Positions 7,070 through 8,576 of a stretch of 8,576 bases of DNA are shown here, in pieces. Each line of letters opens with the position of its first letter. Within the stretch, counting starts at the first letter, position 1. This stretch comes from Bacillota bacterium (lineage in GTDB: Bacteria; Bacillota; UBA4882; UBA8346), in the NCBI GenBank assembly GCA_003501335.1, contig DNPQ01000507.1:1-8576 (forward strand), read 5' to 3'. The translations under genes and the position numbers were made by a program. The notes under the pieces are model-generated. The model saw only the letters and a program-made list of their open reading frames with translations. It searched no databases and was not told where the DNA came from.

Positions 7070-7825
7070 ATGAACTTGTTACAGATGTTGCATTTTAGCA
7101 TTTTTCAATGGACTGTCGCTGTTTGTTGTGGCCTCATGGTGGGCTTTTCAAAGACCGCCATTAGCGGAGTCAGTACCCTGGCAATTCCCCTGATGGCCGG
7201 ATTATTTGGTGGAAAGTCATCGGCTGCCATTTTGCTGCCGATGTTGATCACGGGAGATCTTTTAGCGGTCAGGCATTACCGCCACCATAATAATTGGGGA
7301 TATATCTGGCGGCTACTGCCATGGGCTCTGGTTGGTCTATTATTGGGAGTGACTGTCGGTAATCTGGTCAGCGATAGACAGTTCAAAATCATAATTGCTG
7401 TTTCGGTCTTAATATTTTTAGTGATCATGATTTGGTTGGAAAAGCGAAAAGATGAAACGGCAATTCCGAACCACTGGTGGATTACAGCCATTGTTGGACT
7501 CGCCGGTGGGTTTACCACAATGATCGGTAATGCAGCCGGGCCGGTGATGACTGTATATTTTTTATCCATCCGGCTGAACAAATATGATTTCATCAGCACC
7601 GGAGCTTGGCTGTTTATGATATTGAATTTGACCAAATTACCCTTGCAAATTTTTTGCTGGCAGGCGACGACTCCTGCTACTTTGGCCTTTGATGCAGCCA
7701 TGATTCCGACAATTGTCATAGGAGCTTTACTGGGAATCTGGGTTATCAAGTGGTTGCCGGAGAAACCCTTTCGTGTTGTAGTGATGCTATTAACTGCCGT
7801 TAGTGCGGTAAAATTGTTTTTTTAA
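7070..7825 (+). CDS. TSUP family (TauE/SafE) membrane transporter
   Basis: Integral membrane protein of 251 residues, a usual length for this family. Members move small organic or inorganic anions, often sulfite, sulfonates or organic acids. Several hydrophobic segments are visible, at about 12-35, 38-62, 80-99, 106-122, 138-166, 176-196, 207-226 and 234-250. The family hallmarks are the N-terminal GLMVGFSKTAISGVSTLAIP (21-40) and the matching second-half GGFTTMIGNAAGPVMTVYFL (146-165) followed by LNKYDFISTGAWLFMILN. AAGGA lies 9 bases upstream of the ATG and the stop is TAA. It is divergent from the kinase operon and 28 bases ahead of the PHP-domain frame, with no terminator seen between, so those two are probably co-transcribed. 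The substrate is unknown; the TauE name should not be read as proof of a sulfonate substrate. Confidence 0.92.
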   Translation: MNLLQMLHFSIFQWTVAVCCGLMVGFSKTAISGVSTLAIPLMAGLFGGKSSAAILLPMLITGDLLAVRHYRHHNNWGYIWRLLPWALVGLLLGVTVGNLVSDRQFKIIIAVSVLIFLVIMIWLEKRKDETAIPNHWWITAIVGLAGGFTTMIGNAAGPVMTVYFLSIRLNKYDFISTGAWLFMILNLTKLPLQIFCWQATTPATLAFDAAMIPTIVIGALLGIWVIKWLPEKPFRVVVMLLTAVSAVKLFF

Positions 7826-7853
7826 ATGATTAGATCTATTTATCGGAGGCCTT

Positions 7854-8528
7854 ATGAGAACCTTTAAAATTGATATGCATGTTCACACCAGTGAAGTTAG
7901 TCCTTGCGGTAAAATCAAAGCGTAGGCTGTCATCAATTTATATAAAAAAGCCGGTTATGAAGGTATTGTGATCACGAATCATTTTTTTGACGGCTTTTTT
8001 GAGGGACTCTCGGAACTTGCTTGGGAAAAGTAGATTGGTGAATATTTGCAGGAATACCGTAAGGCTTTGCAGTTTGGAAGGGGAATCGGATTACGGGTTA
8101 TTCTGGGAATGGAACTTCGCTTCTTCGGAAACGCCGATGATTATTTGGTATACGGCATCGATGAATCTTTCCTGAAAGCCATGCCCTATCTTTTTATGAA
8201 AGATTTAAAAATATTTCACCGAATTACACAACAGCATGATTTCCTGATTTATCAGGTCCATCCCTTTAGGTCGGGAATAACGCCTGCCAACCCGAAGGAT
8301 CTGGATGGCGTGGAAGTTTATAACGACAATCTCTAGCATAACTCCAGGAATGGGATGGCTAACCAATTTGCGTGTAAAAATCAGTTACGGATGATATCCG
8401 GTTCAGACTTCCTCCAACTTGAAGATTTGGGTCGCGATGGTATTGAGATCAGTCAACCCGTAAGTACATCCCGGGAGTTGGCGACGATTTTAAAAGCGAA
8501 TATCGGTATCAAACTTATCGAGGCTTAA
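7854..8528 (+). pseudogene. PHP-domain metal-dependent phosphoesterase frame interrupted by three in-frame TAG codons
   Basis: Reading from the ATG at 7854 (GGAGG at 7845-7849) the frame stays aligned for 225 codons to a TAA at 8526-8528. It carries TAG at codons 24 (7923-7925), 60 (8031-8033) and 161 (8334-8336). No frameshift is needed. The conceptual product matches a PHP phosphoesterase from end to end: DMHVHTSEVSPCGK (7-20) gives ligands H9 and H11, then IVITNHF (H43), LGMELRF (E87), DYLVYGID, YQVHPFRSGITPANP (H136), GVEVYN and GSDF (D185). Two motif positions depart from the usual pattern: N42 where D is common, and L187 where the GSDFH histidine is expected. The lost histidine plus three stops point to a decaying gene. 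All stops being TAG, with an otherwise intact frame, leaves amber readthrough open. In the standard code only 23 residues would be made from the annotated start. It follows the TSUP gene by 28 bases. Confidence 0.85.
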
Positions 8529-8576
8529 AAGAATAAGAATACTTGAATGCATCGGGGGCCTTTTGGGCATTACCCA
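8529..8576. other. Short 3' flank, nothing recognised
   Basis: The last 48 bases after the PHP frame hold no convincing terminator hairpin, ribosome binding site or gene start. The stretch ends at the window edge, so a following feature could begin here unseen. Confidence 0.5.

Noticed and set aside
7276..7749. 157-residue minus-strand open frame
   Set aside because: It is antisense to the TSUP gene, whose own frame carries the clear family motifs. It is a composition shadow.
7987..8175. Short plus-strand open frame overlapping the PHP region
   Set aside because: It is in another frame than the conserved PHP residues and has no family features.
8046..8336. A stand-alone 96-residue gene between the second and third TAG
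   Set aside because: It starts at an internal position of the PHP frame with no ribosome binding site of its own and ends at the third TAG. It is a fragment of the interrupted PHP frame, not a separate gene.
7854..8528. Genome-wide reassignment of TAG to glutamine
   Set aside because: Nearly 2,400 codons of the other genes in the window contain no in-frame TAG, which is hard to reconcile with TAG serving as a common sense codon. Special or rare decoding is not excluded.
1..8576. CRISPR arrays, tRNA or rRNA genes, insertion sequences
   Set aside because: I saw no regularly spaced repeats, cloverleaf-like segments, rRNA-like stretches, transposase frames or terminal inverted repeats.

Overview
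The window most likely comes from a low-GC Bacillota (Firmicutes) genome. The signs are strong AAGGAGG-type ribosome binding sites, a TTG start, a YesM/YesN-type two-component pair, a lipobox lipoprotein and CUT1-type sugar ABC transporter genes. One substrate-binding protein has a plain signal-peptidase-I leader and no lipid-anchor cysteine. That is unusual for a monoderm and would suit a diderm or deep-branching Bacillota, but this is inference only.

Layout. Everything from 6869 down to 1 lies on the minus strand and reads as one carbohydrate sensing and uptake locus, in this order of transcription: a LytS/YesM-family sensor histidine kinase (5016-6869), overlapping a YesN-type response regulator with an AraC-family HTH (3424-5025), then 13 bases later a solute-binding lipoprotein (2130-3410). 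After a 202-base regulatory gap come a secreted sugar-binding protein (632-1927), a strong intercistronic hairpin (488-519), and the N-terminal half of a MalF-type permease (464 down to the window edge). The second permease and any catabolic enzymes probably lie beyond base 1.

A 200-base divergent gap (6870-7069) separates this from a plus-strand pair: a TSUP (TauE/SafE) membrane transporter (7070-7825) and a PHP-domain metal-dependent hydrolase frame (7854-8528), 28 bases downstream.

How the genes may work together: the kinase senses an extracellular carbohydrate, perhaps through the lipoprotein encoded beside it. It would phosphorylate the regulator, which would activate the secreted binding protein and permease operon. 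An AATATTTTACA-like element occurs upstream of the kinase and, in one exact and one shortened copy, upstream of the binding-protein gene. It is a candidate binding site for the regulator.

Most notable: the PHP-domain frame stays open from ATG to TAA for 225 codons except for three in-frame stops, all TAG (codons 24, 60, 161). No complete gene in the window ends in TAG, and none of about 2,400 codons in the other genes is TAG. A putative metal-ligand histidine is also replaced by leucine. A decaying pseudogene is the likeliest reading. Amber readthrough or recoding is the alternative worth testing.
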